Shown piece after piece: positions 14,586-23,378 of a stretch of 30,107 nucleotides of DNA. The translations under genes were made by a program, and so were the position numbers. The notes under the pieces are model-generated. The model did not search any database, was not told where the DNA came from, and was given only the letters and a program-made list of their open reading frames with translations. The stretch is from an uncultured Lachnospiraceae bacterium (GTDB lineage Bacteria > Bacillota > Clostridia > Lachnospirales > Lachnospiraceae), in the NCBI GenBank assembly GCA_910580015.1, contig CAJTVT010000013.1:28317-58423 (forward strand), written 5' to 3'. Within the stretch, counting starts at the first letter, position 1; every line of letters begins with the position of its first letter.

Positions 14586-16265
14586 ATGGCAACAAAGGCT
14601 TATTATCCCAGAACAGAAATCGGACCAAATAAAGTTGGTTTCGCCAAAACGCGTTCCATCATTGAGGCTGCTTTCTATGGTAACAATGTAGTGAAAGTGA
14701 ACACATTGAGAGAGGCGTATGAACTTGCGAAAAATTCTCCGGGAACTGTTGTAACAGACATGCCTGTATACAAGGGAGAGGAGTTCGGCCTGGATGCAGA
14801 TGCGAAGGTGTTATTATTTAATGATGGCTCTATCACTGGCCGTTATGCACCTGCAAGAAGAATCACTGGAAAACCGGGAGTGAATACAACAGAGTTAGAT
14901 AAGCTCTTAATGGATGCTGTATACGATTCCAGATGGAAGACTATGTACCATGCAGAGGTATATATTGGACTTGATCCAGAATTTATGGTAAAAGCACATC
15001 TGTTAATTCCAGAAGGAGAGGAAAATATTCTGTATTCCTGGATGCTGAATTTCCAGTATATGTCGGATCAGTATGTGAAGATGTATAAGTCATCCAAGCT
15101 ATATGACAATGAACCAGACATTTATATTTTCTCAGATCCTCAGTGGACAGGAACAGACCGGACAGATATTTCAGATCCAAACTGCCTGTGCTATTTCAAT
15201 ACAGATACCAACTGTGCAGGAATCCTTGGTATGAGATATTTCGGTGAGCACAAGAAGGGAACTTTGACTCTTGCGTGGGCACTTGCGAACAGAAATGGTT
15301 ATGCTTCTTGCCATGGCGGACAGAAAGAATACACGCTGGATGATGGTTCTAAGTATGTTGCAGCTGTCTTTGGATTATCTGGATCCGGAAAATCTACCAT
15401 CACTCATGCAAAACACAATAACAAATATCCATCTATCAAAGTGCTGCATGATGACGCATTTGTAATTAACGCTGAGACTTGTGCTTCTGTGGCTTTGGAG
15501 CCCACATATTTTGACAAGACAGCAGATTACCCGACAGCATGTGAAGATAACAAGTTTTTATTGACAGCGCAGAACTGTTCTGCAACTTTGGATGAAGAAG
15601 GAAAAGTTGTTTTGGTAACAGAGGATGTGCGTAATGGTAATGGACGTGCTATTAAATCTAAATTGTGGTCACCAAACCGTGTGGACAAAATCGAAGCTCC
15701 AGTAAATGCTATTTTCTGGATTATGAAGGATCCGACCATTCCGCCAGTAGTAAAATTAAAAGGGGCTTCCCTGGCTTCTGTTATGGGTGCAACTCTTGCG
15801 ACCAAGCGTTCTACAGCTGAGAGATTGGCAGCAGGCGTGGATCCAAATGCTCTGGTAGTAGAACCTTATGCAAATCCGTTTAGAACTTATCCGCTGGTAA
15901 ATGACTATGAGAAATTTAAGGCTCTGGTAGAATCCAAGAATGTGGATTGTTATATTATCAATACAGGGGATTTCATGGGCAAAAAGGTTCAGCCAAAAGA
16001 TACATTGGGTGTATTGGAGGCTATCGTTGAGAAGAAAGCTGACTTTAAGCAGTGGGGACCATTTACTGATATTGAGATCTTTGAATGGGAAGGTTTTGTC
16101 CCAGATTTATCTGACAAAGATTATGTTGAGCAGTTAAAAGCCCGTATGCAGGATAGATTAAATTATGTAACAAATCTGGATGAAGCAGAGGGTGGATTCA
16201 ACAAGCTTCCAGAAGATGCTGCTGCTGCAATTAAGACAGTTGTTGATCAGGCAAATTCATTGTAG
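14586..16265 (+). CDS. pckA: Phosphoenolpyruvate carboxykinase (ATP)
   Basis: A 559-residue protein. The P-loop GLSGSGKST lies near residues 263-271, followed by the metal-binding LHDDAFVI and, further on, the nucleotide-site region with RNGNGRAIKSKLWS. It interconverts oxaloacetate plus ATP with PEP, CO2 and ADP. In fermentative gut anaerobes the enzyme often runs in the carboxylating direction towards succinate or anaplerosis, but direction cannot be read here. AAGGAGG lies about 11 nt before the ATG. Monocistronic, with its own promoter and a strong terminator. The N-terminal 100 residues differ from the enterobacterial enzyme, as in clostridial members. Confidence 0.92.
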   Translation: MATKAYYPRTEIGPNKVGFAKTRSIIEAAFYGNNVVKVNTLREAYELAKNSPGTVVTDMPVYKGEEFGLDADAKVLLFNDGSITGRYAPARRITGKPGVNTTELDKLLMDAVYDSRWKTMYHAEVYIGLDPEFMVKAHLLIPEGEENILYSWMLNFQYMSDQYVKMYKSSKLYDNEPDIYIFSDPQWTGTDRTDISDPNCLCYFNTDTNCAGILGMRYFGEHKKGTLTLAWALANRNGYASCHGGQKEYTLDDGSKYVAAVFGLSGSGKSTITHAKHNNKYPSIKVLHDDAFVINAETCASVALEPTYFDKTADYPTACEDNKFLLTAQNCSATLDEEGKVVLVTEDVRNGNGRAIKSKLWSPNRVDKIEAPVNAIFWIMKDPTIPPVVKLKGASLASVMGATLATKRSTAERLAAGVDPNALVVEPYANPFRTYPLVNDYEKFKALVESKNVDCYIINTGDFMGKKVQPKDTLGVLEAIVEKKADFKQWGPFTDIEIFEWEGFVPDLSDKDYVEQLKARMQDRLNYVTNLDEAEGGFNKLPEDAAAAIKTVVDQANSL

Positions 16266-16343
16266 AATAAGATATCTTTTCGCAGGAATTCGCAAGGAGC
16301 CATGTTTGTATGGATACTTGGCGGTGCTGTGATAGATTTTATG

Positions 16344-16392
16344 TTTGCTCCCACAGGATAGTTTATTCTGTGGGAGCAAATATATTTTTCCT
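16344..16392 (+). terminator. Terminator of pckA
   Basis: TTTGCTCCCACAG (16344-16356) pairs perfectly with CTGTGGGAGCAAA (16368-16380), followed by TATATTTTT. Confidence 0.9.
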
Positions 16393-16665
16393 ACAGGAGC
16401 ATGTTTGTAAAATATGTTCTGTCAGATGTATTCACAAATTTTTTGAAAAGTAGGATCAGATGACAGGAATAAATATTGAAAAAGCTCAGAGAAATACATG
16501 ATTCACAGCGTGCAGTGGACAGTCTACATTTGCATGGAATGTTGTGAAGAGCATGTGATTATGCAGTCCACAGTAGTCATAGTTATCTCTTTCAGGGCTG
16601 TATACATAATAGATTTATTATTTACTCAAAAATGGCATTTATATTAAAAAAATTGGGGATAAGAT
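16393..16665. other. Gene-free interval before the L,D-transpeptidase gene
   Basis: I see no gene here. GTGGAC (16515-16520) and GTCCAC (16566-16571), each preceded by TGCA, form a loose inverted repeat. GGAGC-CATGTTTGTA before the terminator recurs as GGAGCATGTTTGTA at about 16396. No convincing SigA promoter is visible, so another sigma factor may be used. Confidence 0.35.
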
Positions 16666-18990
16666 ATGAAGAAGAATAGAATTGTTGTGATTTTTTTATT
16701 TTGTTTTATGCTGGTGTCTGGCATTTTCGTAAACAAAGAAGAAGCTCAGGCAGCAGGGAATTATTACATACAGATTAATAAAGGAACAAATGTGGTAACA
16801 GTATTCCGAAGTAATGGCGTGCCAGATAGAGCTTTTGTCTGCTCGACAGGTACTGCAACGCCCATTGGAACTTTTTATACCAGTCAAAAGCTGCGTTGGC
16901 ATACGCTGGATGGTCCCTCTTATGGGCAGTACTGTACACGTATTGTAAATGGCATATTGTTCCATTCTGTATGGTATTATGAGAATTACAAGTATGCTTC
17001 CCAGTCTTATGTACAATATAATAAGCTGGGAACTACAGCAAGTCATGGCTGTGTTCGTTTGACGGTGGCAGATGCTAAGTGGATTTACGATAATTGTCCT
17101 TTGCAGACAAAAGTTACAATTATCTATGGTTCCTCTGCAAATGATCCGCTGGGTAAACCAGAAGCAATAAAAATCCCAGCAAAGTACGGTAGTAGAGGAT
17201 GGGATCCAACGGATCCAATGGCGGGAAATCCCTATAGCACAATGCGGCCTTCTGTGAATGTGGCTGGTGCACAGACTACAATTCCGTATGGCTCAGCGTT
17301 TAACGCTTACGCTGGAATTTCAGCTTCAGACTCTCTTGGAAATGATATCAGTAGAAAGTTGACCTGTAGTGGAACCGTAAATACGAGACAGCTTGGCAGT
17401 TATCGTGTTACCTATATGGTTACAGATGCTCTTGGAAGAAGCGCCGCTGCGGATGTGATATATCGTGTGGTGGATACTCAGAAAGCTACCATTAAAGGTG
17501 TAAAAAGTTCTCTGACCAAAGAGTATAATTCCACGATGAATTTGAGAAAAAAGATAAAAGCATATACCGTTGACAAGAAAAATTTGACAAGTAAAATTAA
17601 GATAAAAATTGTTTATCCAAAGGGAAAAAAGGAAAAGCTGTATAAGAAAAGTTCAATTAAATTTACAAAGCTTGGAAAATATAAGATCAATTATTATGTG
17701 ACGAATCCGAATAATAAACTTAAGACAAAAGTTACCTGTAAGGTTACCGTGAGGGATACGAAGAAGCCAAAATTGTCTGGTGTTTCGGAAAAGAAGACGT
17801 TTGAGTATAACACAGTGAAAAACCTGATGTCTGGAGTAAAATCAAGTCTGGTTTCTGGAAAAAATATGACATCCAAGGTTGTCGTTAAGGTGAAAGCGCC
17901 AGGAAAGAAGAATTATACAAAGCTGTCTTCCAAGCAATTTAAGAGCTATAAATTTAATAAGATTGGCACATATCGTGTGCTGTACTCAGTGACAAATCCT
18001 TACAATAAGAAAGCAGTCACAAAGAAGAAATGCGTTGTTACAGTGAAAGATACCAAGAAGCCGAAGTTATCTGGAATTTCTTCCAAGAAAACGATGGAAT
18101 ATGGTTCTACTCTGAATCTGAAAAAGGGAGTAACAGCAAAATTGGTATCTGGTAAGAATGTAATTTCTAGCATGGTGATCAAAATTAAGCTTCCTGGCAC
18201 AGAAGAATTTAAGAAGTTAAGTGCTGCGGCTTATGAGAACTATCGCTTTGATGTATTAGGAGATTATACAGTAGAGTATTCTGTGGCTAATCCTGGAAAT
18301 AAAAAAGCGGTTGCTACAAAGACCATGACGGTAACTGTAAAAGATACCAAAGCACCTGTCATTTCTGGTGTAAAGGATCAGGATGTTCTTCTTGGAACCA
18401 GTCTGGACTTAAAGGCGGGTGTGACAGCAGCGCTTGTATCAGGTGCAGATCTTACCTCTGAACTGAAGATCAAAGTGACCACTCCAGATGGTATGGTGGA
18501 GGAATGGCCAGGTATAGAGGAAAATGAAACAGAGGAAGGTAACACAGAATATATCTTTGCTCAGGTGGGAATCTATAAGATTACCTATTCTGTAGTAAAT
18601 CCGACCAGTGGAGTGGAAGCTCTTGCTGAGATGACGGTAACCGTAACAGAGGAGCAAACATCGCCAGACGACCCAAGTAATCCAGGAGAAGGAACGCCAG
18701 AAGGGCCAAATAATCCAGGAGAAGGAACGCCAGACGAACCAGGTAATCCAGGAGAAGGAACGCCAGAAGGGCCAGATAATCCAGGAGAAGGGAGACCAGA
18801 CGAACCAGGTAATCCAGGAGAAGGAACGCCAGAAGGGCCGGAAAATCCAGGAGAGGGTACGCCAGACAAACCAGGTGATTCAGGACAGGAGACACCAGAA
18901 GAGCCTAGTAATCCAGAAGAAGAGTCAGCAGAAGAGACAGATAATTCAGGAGAGAAGTTGTCAAAGAATCTTTCTAATTGTGAGGGATAG
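16666..18990 (+). CDS. Secreted L,D-transpeptidase with Ig-like repeats and a Pro/Gly/Glu tail
   Basis: A 774-residue protein. Residues 1-30 are a signal peptide (VVIFLFCFMLVSGIFV, AQAAG). A YkuD catalytic domain follows to about 165, with nucleophile Cys129 in SHGCVRLT and FHSVWYYEN upstream. Next come a bridge and four to five Ig-like repeats of about 90-100 residues, each ending in a motif such as VKDTKKPKLSG. From about 672 the tail is an 11-residue repeat (NPGEGTPEGPN and variants). The enzyme should make 3-3 crosslinks or attach proteins at the wall; repeats and tail probably span the envelope. GGGGATAAG precedes the ATG. No LPXTG motif or C-terminal membrane anchor is seen. Catalytic call strong, tail function unknown. 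Confidence 0.88.
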   Translation: MKKNRIVVIFLFCFMLVSGIFVNKEEAQAAGNYYIQINKGTNVVTVFRSNGVPDRAFVCSTGTATPIGTFYTSQKLRWHTLDGPSYGQYCTRIVNGILFHSVWYYENYKYASQSYVQYNKLGTTASHGCVRLTVADAKWIYDNCPLQTKVTIIYGSSANDPLGKPEAIKIPAKYGSRGWDPTDPMAGNPYSTMRPSVNVAGAQTTIPYGSAFNAYAGISASDSLGNDISRKLTCSGTVNTRQLGSYRVTYMVTDALGRSAAADVIYRVVDTQKATIKGVKSSLTKEYNSTMNLRKKIKAYTVDKKNLTSKIKIKIVYPKGKKEKLYKKSSIKFTKLGKYKINYYVTNPNNKLKTKVTCKVTVRDTKKPKLSGVSEKKTFEYNTVKNLMSGVKSSLVSGKNMTSKVVVKVKAPGKKNYTKLSSKQFKSYKFNKIGTYRVLYSVTNPYNKKAVTKKKCVVTVKDTKKPKLSGISSKKTMEYGSTLNLKKGVTAKLVSGKNVISSMVIKIKLPGTEEFKKLSAAAYENYRFDVLGDYTVEYSVANPGNKKAVATKTMTVTVKDTKAPVISGVKDQDVLLGTSLDLKAGVTAALVSGADLTSELKIKVTTPDGMVEEWPGIEENETEEGNTEYIFAQVGIYKITYSVVNPTSGVEALAEMTVTVTEEQTSPDDPSNPGEGTPEGPNNPGEGTPDEPGNPGEGTPEGPDNPGEGRPDEPGNPGEGTPEGPENPGEGTPDKPGDSGQETPEEPSNPEEESAEETDNSGEKLSKNLSNCEG
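18679..18909 (+). repeat. Seven 33-bp tandem repeats in the transpeptidase tail
   Basis: Each unit encodes 11 residues, mostly NPGEGTP followed by EGPx or DEPG. The alternation gives a 66-bp higher-order period, and the last unit is diverged. Confidence 0.85.
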
Positions 18991-19092
18991 GCGCAGCGAG
19001 ATTCTGGTAAGTCTAAAGGGAAAGAACTGGAAGTTCCAGCAGAATCTGAAGGTTTAGTTTTTGTCAGTACAAATCGAAATTTAGGGACATAA
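18991..19092 (+). other. In-frame open extension after the transpeptidase stop
   Basis: After TAG (18988-18990) the same frame stays open for 33 codons to TAA at 19090, reading for example GKELEVPAESEGLVFVST. This suggests that the stop may be a recent truncation or, less likely, a sequencing error. Confidence 0.3.
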
Positions 19093-19167
19093 TTTGTCGG
19101 TTTCTGCGAAAAAAGAACGAATATTGATTGCTTGTGTCGAAAGCCGTTAAGGAATGTTTGGAAAATA

Positions 19168-19199
19168 ATGTTTCTTAAACATGAAATTAACATTAATTT
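19168..19199 (+). terminator. Weak terminator-like hairpin before 6S RNA
   Basis: TAATGTT pairs with AACATTA, followed by ATTTTT. The loop contains a competing GTTT/AAAC hairpin. It may end transpeptidase transcription. Confidence 0.35.
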
Positions 19200-19203
19200 T
19201 TGG

Positions 19204-19232
19204 TTGCGGTTTGGGACATAATAGAGTATAAT
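19204..19232 (+). promoter_or_regulatory. Promoter of 6S RNA
   Basis: TTGCGG (19204-19209), 17 bp, TATAAT (19227-19232); the RNA would begin near 19240. Confidence 0.8.
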
Positions 19233-19239
19233 CAGTATA

Positions 19240-19435
19240 TGCTAGAAAGTATTCCTGGGATGTTCGATACCCTGCTATTTTGAACCTACATTTCTTTTTA
19301 TGGGATTCTTATATTGCTGATTGGATGTCAAGCCGTCATTATGCAGCGGAAGACAGAAGAGATGCTGCGGTTACCCACCTAGCTTAGCTAGGAGTCAAAA
19401 TTGCAGGAAACGGCATTTTGGGGTACTTTCCAGAA
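19240..19435 (+). ncRNA. ssrS: 6S RNA
   Basis: About 195 nt. The closing stem pairs GAAAGTATTCC (from 19245) with GGGGTACTTTC (to 19430), and GGGATG with CATTTT, allowing G-U pairs. GATGTTCG near the 5' side and AACGGCATTTTGGGG near the 3' side match the conserved flanks of known 6S RNAs. The centre has the long near-symmetrical form with a bulge that imitates an open promoter, including ACCTAGCTTAGCTAGG as a terminal hairpin. 6S RNA binds the SigA holoenzyme in stationary phase and is released by making a short product RNA. Ends are estimated from the promoter and closing stem. Recognised from memory; a covariance-model search would settle it. Confidence 0.82.
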
Positions 19436-19446
19436 TAAAATATGAG

Positions 19447-19595
19447 TTACAAAAGAACTTTACAAAAGAGAATTTGCGCATAAGGTTCTAAAGAATTTTT
19501 CAGAGTACGAAAGATAGAAGATACAAAAGAATTTTTAAAATACAAAAGATACCTTACAAAAGAATACTAAGGGACAAAAGATGAATTACAAAAGA
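19447..19595 (+). repeat. Array of TACAAAAGA motifs
   Basis: TACAAAAGA, usually with T or A before it, occurs at about 19447, 19460, 19521, 19540, 19554 and 19586. Degenerate forms lie at 19486, 19505 and 19572. Spacings range from 13 to 26 bp. The array fills the space between 6S RNA and a terminator. There is no open frame of note. It is not a CRISPR array. Confidence 0.7.
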
Positions 19596-19596
19596 G

Positions 19597-19640
19597 GAAA
19601 GGCTGCTTTGGAGAAAGGCAGCCTTTCTTAAGTCTTGTTG
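19597..19640 (+). terminator. Terminator after the motif array
   Basis: GAAAGGCTGC (19597-19606) pairs perfectly with GCAGCCTTTC (19618-19627), then TTAAGTCTTGTT. The T-run is interrupted, so efficiency may be moderate. Confidence 0.65.
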
Positions 19641-19741
19641 GGGAGAGCGTTTACAGTTTTGTGTGTTGCGTTATGTCAGAGATATTACGATGTCTATAAA
19701 ATATCATAATATAATAAAGTGAAAGAACAGGATTATTGTGC

Positions 19742-21991
19742 ATGGAAAAAATCTATTCTGGGAAAAGAAAAAATTATATTGTTGGAGCTCTCTTGATTTT
19801 GTTGTTGGTGTTTGTACTCTGGTTTATAACAGCAGAGAATGCGAAACAGGTCATTACAGAGTACAGCAGTGAGTATGTGGCACTTGCGGAACTGCCATCT
19901 CAATTAAGTTTTACATATTACGAAGAAGAAGAGTGGGAACAGAAACTGAAAGAAGTGCTTCATAAGGATAATCTCAATGGCAGACTGAATTATGGGAATT
20001 TAGAACAGATATTAGAGCAACTTTCAGTCCAAGAATACATAAAGTATGAAAAAGGATTTTTTGGAAAAGTCGTACCGCGTTCAGAGTGGAATGAAGTTTA
20101 CCAGCAGGTTTTAGATTTGCTTGATACGGATCAGCAGGTTACAATTGAAAATTTGGTATTTCTTACAGAGGATGATCAAGCAACTGGAAAACGATTGACA
20201 CAGAAGGGATATTTGCAAGTTGGGAAGGGCGTGGATTATTTTCATTACTATGATATGTATCAGGTGTATAGAAAGGATGATACTATCATTGGTATTAGCG
20301 GTGAATGTCAGGAAACAGTCACATTAGAAAATGTGTTTATTCATAGTGCACAGGATGAAAAAGTGGAAGTTCTCTATGAAAAACAGAAGATTTTACTGGA
20401 TATTGAAGGCCTGACGGAAGAAATCACAGATACAATTTGTGATTTGGAATGGACAGATAAGAAGGTGACAGCACTATATAAAAAGGAAGAAAAGATTTCC
20501 GGCAAGGTATTAAGTTTTGATGAGGAGCAGATTGAAATTTCTGGTTATGGAGTTTTAAAGCATAATGGGAAACTGAAAGTCTATAAAACTTATGGGACAG
20601 TGGAGGAGTTGGATGAATCTAAGCTGGTCATTGGGAATCTTCAGGCGGATTTTGTGGTGGCAGAAAAGCAAGTATGTGGTATTATATTGCAGGAGCCAGC
20701 AACAATAGAAAATATTCGGGTGTTGCTGCTGAATGAAGAAAATGGAACATATCACAAAGATCCTATTTTTGTAACAGATGCAGAGGGAACAGTTATTGTT
20801 GGGAAGAAGAAAAAGAAAATTCAGCCAGGTCAGGTTCTGAAAGCAGCGGATTTTTTTGGTAAGAAGACAGAGTATATGAAAATTGTGCTGAAAGATAAGA
20901 ACGGAAGAATTTATTTTTCAGAAAAAGATGGCCAATATACATCCCTTGGATATCGGGGAACCATGGAAATCCGAAAATATCCAGAAGGATATGGTGTGGT
21001 AAATGAGCTTTTGTTAGAACAATACCTTTATGGCGTGGTTCCCAGTGAGATGCCAGCCTCTTATGAGCGGGAGGCGCTATGTACACAGGCAGTTTGTGCC
21101 AGAAGTTATGCTTGTATTCATTTGATGCGCGGAGATTATGCAGCTTTGGGCGCCCATGTGGACGACAGTACAAATTATCAGGTTTATAATAAACAGGAGG
21201 AAGATCCCAATACCTGTCTTGCCGTGGATGATACCGTGGGGGAAGTGGTGAAATATCAAGGAGAAGCAGCAGAGGCTTATTTCTTCTCTACATCCTGTGG
21301 CTACACTGGAGATATGGGTGTGTGGAATATTGGACAGACAGAGGGAAATGGATATCTTCAGGGTATATCCATGATGTCAGATGAAAGTGAACCAGATATT
21401 TCGGATGAGAAAAAATTTGCATCATTTATCAAAGACCAGGAAGTGGATGCATTTGACAGTGACAGTCCCTATTTTAGGTGGCAGGCAAAGCTTGCATCAG
21501 ATAAGATAGAGGCAATGAATGCGGTCATTGTGGCAAGATACCAGGCAAATGCCCAGAATGTGCAGATTTTTAAGGAGGATGGGACAGAAGCAACTGAGGT
21601 AGATATACCAGGGTTTGGCGCGTTAAAGAGTATTTCAGTGGAAGAACGAGGTTCTGGAGGGTGTATCAAGAGGCTTCGAATCGCCTATGAAAAAGGAACG
21701 GTAGATCTGTTATCAGAATATAATATTCGCTCCGTATTAGGGGCTGGAGTTGTTAAGATCACAGATCGGAATGGCCAGCCAGTGGAAATGACGCTTCTTC
21801 CAAGCGCTTATTGTGCGATAGAACCAGCAGAAGGTGGATATACGCTGTACGGAGGAGGATATGGACATGGAATTGGCATGAGTCAAAATGGAGCAAATGG
21901 TATGGCAAAAGCAGGTATGAAATACGTAGATATCTTAATGAAATTTTACCATGGAATCACCATTGAAAATATATACAATGAGGAAAAATAA
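19742..21991 (+). CDS. SpoIID/LytB-domain cell wall protein
   Basis: A 749-residue protein. A membrane anchor lies at about residues 12-34 (NYIVGALLILLLVFVLWFI). A long N-terminal region of about 370 residues with no recognised fold precedes a SpoIID domain (about 395-749). That domain has YLYGVVPSEMPASYEREALC with the likely catalytic Glu436, ARSYACIHLM, FFSTSCGYT, and near the end GHGIGMSQNGANGMAKAG. SpoIID proteins are lytic transglycosylases that cut denuded glycan; the true SpoIID drives engulfment. This one is more than twice SpoIID size, so it is probably a paralogue acting on the wall. ATG 19742 is preferred over TTG 19736 because AGGA lies about 9 nt upstream. yihY follows 2 bp after its stop. 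Confidence 0.85.
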   Translation: MEKIYSGKRKNYIVGALLILLLVFVLWFITAENAKQVITEYSSEYVALAELPSQLSFTYYEEEEWEQKLKEVLHKDNLNGRLNYGNLEQILEQLSVQEYIKYEKGFFGKVVPRSEWNEVYQQVLDLLDTDQQVTIENLVFLTEDDQATGKRLTQKGYLQVGKGVDYFHYYDMYQVYRKDDTIIGISGECQETVTLENVFIHSAQDEKVEVLYEKQKILLDIEGLTEEITDTICDLEWTDKKVTALYKKEEKISGKVLSFDEEQIEISGYGVLKHNGKLKVYKTYGTVEELDESKLVIGNLQADFVVAEKQVCGIILQEPATIENIRVLLLNEENGTYHKDPIFVTDAEGTVIVGKKKKKIQPGQVLKAADFFGKKTEYMKIVLKDKNGRIYFSEKDGQYTSLGYRGTMEIRKYPEGYGVVNELLLEQYLYGVVPSEMPASYEREALCTQAVCARSYACIHLMRGDYAALGAHVDDSTNYQVYNKQEEDPNTCLAVDDTVGEVVKYQGEAAEAYFFSTSCGYTGDMGVWNIGQTEGNGYLQGISMMSDESEPDISDEKKFASFIKDQEVDAFDSDSPYFRWQAKLASDKIEAMNAVIVARYQANAQNVQIFKEDGTEATEVDIPGFGALKSISVEERGSGGCIKRLRIAYEKGTVDLLSEYNIRSVLGAGVVKITDRNGQPVEMTLLPSAYCAIEPAEGGYTLYGGGYGHGIGMSQNGANGMAKAGMKYVDILMKFYHGITIENIYNEEK

Positions 21992-21993
21992 TT

Positions 21994-22815
21994 ATGTGGA
22001 GAGCCATTGCAAGGATCAAAAATTTTCTTGAAAAATGCAGGGAAGATCATATCAGCGCTTTTGCTGCACAGTCAGCATTTTTTATTGTGCTGTCTCTGAT
22101 TCCCTTTATAATGCTATTTATTTCACTGGTGCAGTATACGCCGGTGACGGAGAGTATGGTGATGGAGTTAGTTAACCGTATTATGCCAACCTATATCTCT
22201 CCTTTCTTAATTGGGATTATCCATGAAGTGTACAGTAATTCTGTAGGTTTAGTCTCTGCGGCGGCGGTTACTGCTGTATGGTCTGCGGCGAAAGGAATTC
22301 AGTATCTGACCAACGGCTTAAACTGTGTATACGATATTGAAGAGACAAGAAACTGGATTTTGCTTCGCTTTCGTGCAATTTTGTATACGCTGTTGTTGCT
22401 CATTGCGATTGTCGTGTCTTTGACATTGATGGTGTTTGGAAATAGTCTTCAGCATTTGATCGTCCAGTACGTTCCAATTGTGGCAAATATTACCCAGGGG
22501 ATTTTAAGGCTGCGCTCCTTAATTTTGCTGGCAATATTGATGCTTTTTTTCTGTATGATGTTTAAAATGTTACCGAATCGTAAAGCGGCTTTTCGAAGTC
22601 AGATTCCAGGCAGTATTATGGGCGCCATAGGCTGGTCTTTGTTGTCATTTGGAATTTCAGTGTATGTAGATTATTTTCATGGATTTTCCATGTATGGAAG
22701 TCTTACTACGATAATTTTGGTGATGTTATGGCTATATTTTGGAATTTATATTTTACTGATTTGCGCAGAGGTGAATAATATATATGAGGAGTATTGGGCT
22801 AAGAAAGAGTCTTGA
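21994..22815 (+). CDS. YihY/BrkB-family inner membrane protein
   Basis: A 273-residue protein with about six membrane segments and the family N-terminus HISAFAAQSAFFIVLSLIPF, then AVTAVWSAAKGIQYLTNGLN. A late region PGSIMGAIGWSLLSFGISVY and MYGSLTTIILVMLWLYFGIY match the YihY/virulence factor BrkB family. Function is not established for the family; some members were once called RNase BN in error. GAGGAAAAATAATT before the ATG lies inside the end of the SpoIID-family gene, so translation is coupled. The pairing suggests an envelope role. Confidence 0.9.
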   Translation: MWRAIARIKNFLEKCREDHISAFAAQSAFFIVLSLIPFIMLFISLVQYTPVTESMVMELVNRIMPTYISPFLIGIIHEVYSNSVGLVSAAAVTAVWSAAKGIQYLTNGLNCVYDIEETRNWILLRFRAILYTLLLLIAIVVSLTLMVFGNSLQHLIVQYVPIVANITQGILRLRSLILLAILMLFFCMMFKMLPNRKAAFRSQIPGSIMGAIGWSLLSFGISVYVDYFHGFSMYGSLTTIILVMLWLYFGIYILLICAEVNNIYEEYWAKKES

Positions 22816-22920
22816 GTAAGTATTTAAAATATCAGAGTGGTATTTATGGTGTCTAGAGAATAATGTTAAGAGATATGATAGCCTTTCAAAAGAAAAATAT
22901 CATTTTCTGGGAAAAAATAC

Positions 22921-22949
22921 TTGCAGTTTTCTATTTCAGGTGTTAGAAT
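22921..22949 (+). promoter_or_regulatory. Promoter of the pheST-queA operon
   Basis: TTGCAG (22921-22926), 17 bp, TAGAAT (22944-22949). Transcription would start about 75-80 nt before the T-box stem I. Confidence 0.65.
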
Positions 22950-23030
22950 AATTCCCATGGAGAAATCCGAATATGAGAAAAGGCAAAGAAGGCGTAAGAG
23001 TGTGTATGAAGATTGGTTTTTGTCATACTC

Positions 23031-23275
23031 TAGTAAAGACCCGTACTGCTTGCAGAGAGAGAGGATCATCGGCTGTAAGTCCTCTTAAGAAAAGACAGGT
23101 TTTGAATTTCACGCTGGAGCTGCATGTCTGAACATGCTTTTATTAGGAGCAGGAGTAGGATGTGACGTCAGTGCACGTTACGCAAAAGTTGAGCGCTTGA
23201 GAATCGTTGATTCCCAAGAACCAGGGTGGTATCGCGGAGAATTTCGTCCCTATGCATAAGCATAGGGACTTTTTG
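23031..23275 (+). promoter_or_regulatory. Phe T-box riboswitch
   Basis: Stem I contains GCAGAGAGAGGA (K-turn side), a distal GAGGA/TCCTC stem with loop, and a specifier region GAATTTCACGC where UUC is followed by A. The T-box AGGGTGGTATCGCGG starts at 23223; its variable base U suits the A73 discriminator of tRNA-Phe. The terminator is GTCCCTATGC/GCATAGGGAC (23246-23255 with 23260-23269) with five T. Uncharged tRNA-Phe would pair with the T-box and let transcription reach pheS. An additional hairpin, AGAGTGTG/CATACTCT, lies upstream (about 22997-23033). Confidence 0.93.
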
Positions 23276-23378
23276 CAGTACAGGATAAATTTTATGATTC
23301 CTGTCACAGGACGCGTTCCATAGGATGTGCGTCAGAATTCTCATTTCAGCGTAAAAGATTGTAAAGATGGAGGACATT

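Noticed and set aside
15527..15805. Minus-strand frames inside pckA, pheT, queA and the transpeptidase gene
   Set aside because: They are shadows of well-supported genes, without ribosome sites or recognisable products.
19447..19595. CRISPR array
   Set aside because: The repeat is only 9-10 bp, spacers are 4-16 bp and irregular, and no cas gene is present.
22866..23069. 67-codon minus-strand frame in the T-box leader
   Set aside because: It overlaps the pheS promoter and stem I, has no family resemblance, and no start signals.
23367..23378. pheS start at the ATG at 23367
   Set aside because: The GGAGG between the two ATGs is correctly spaced only for 23379, and the family N-terminus begins there.
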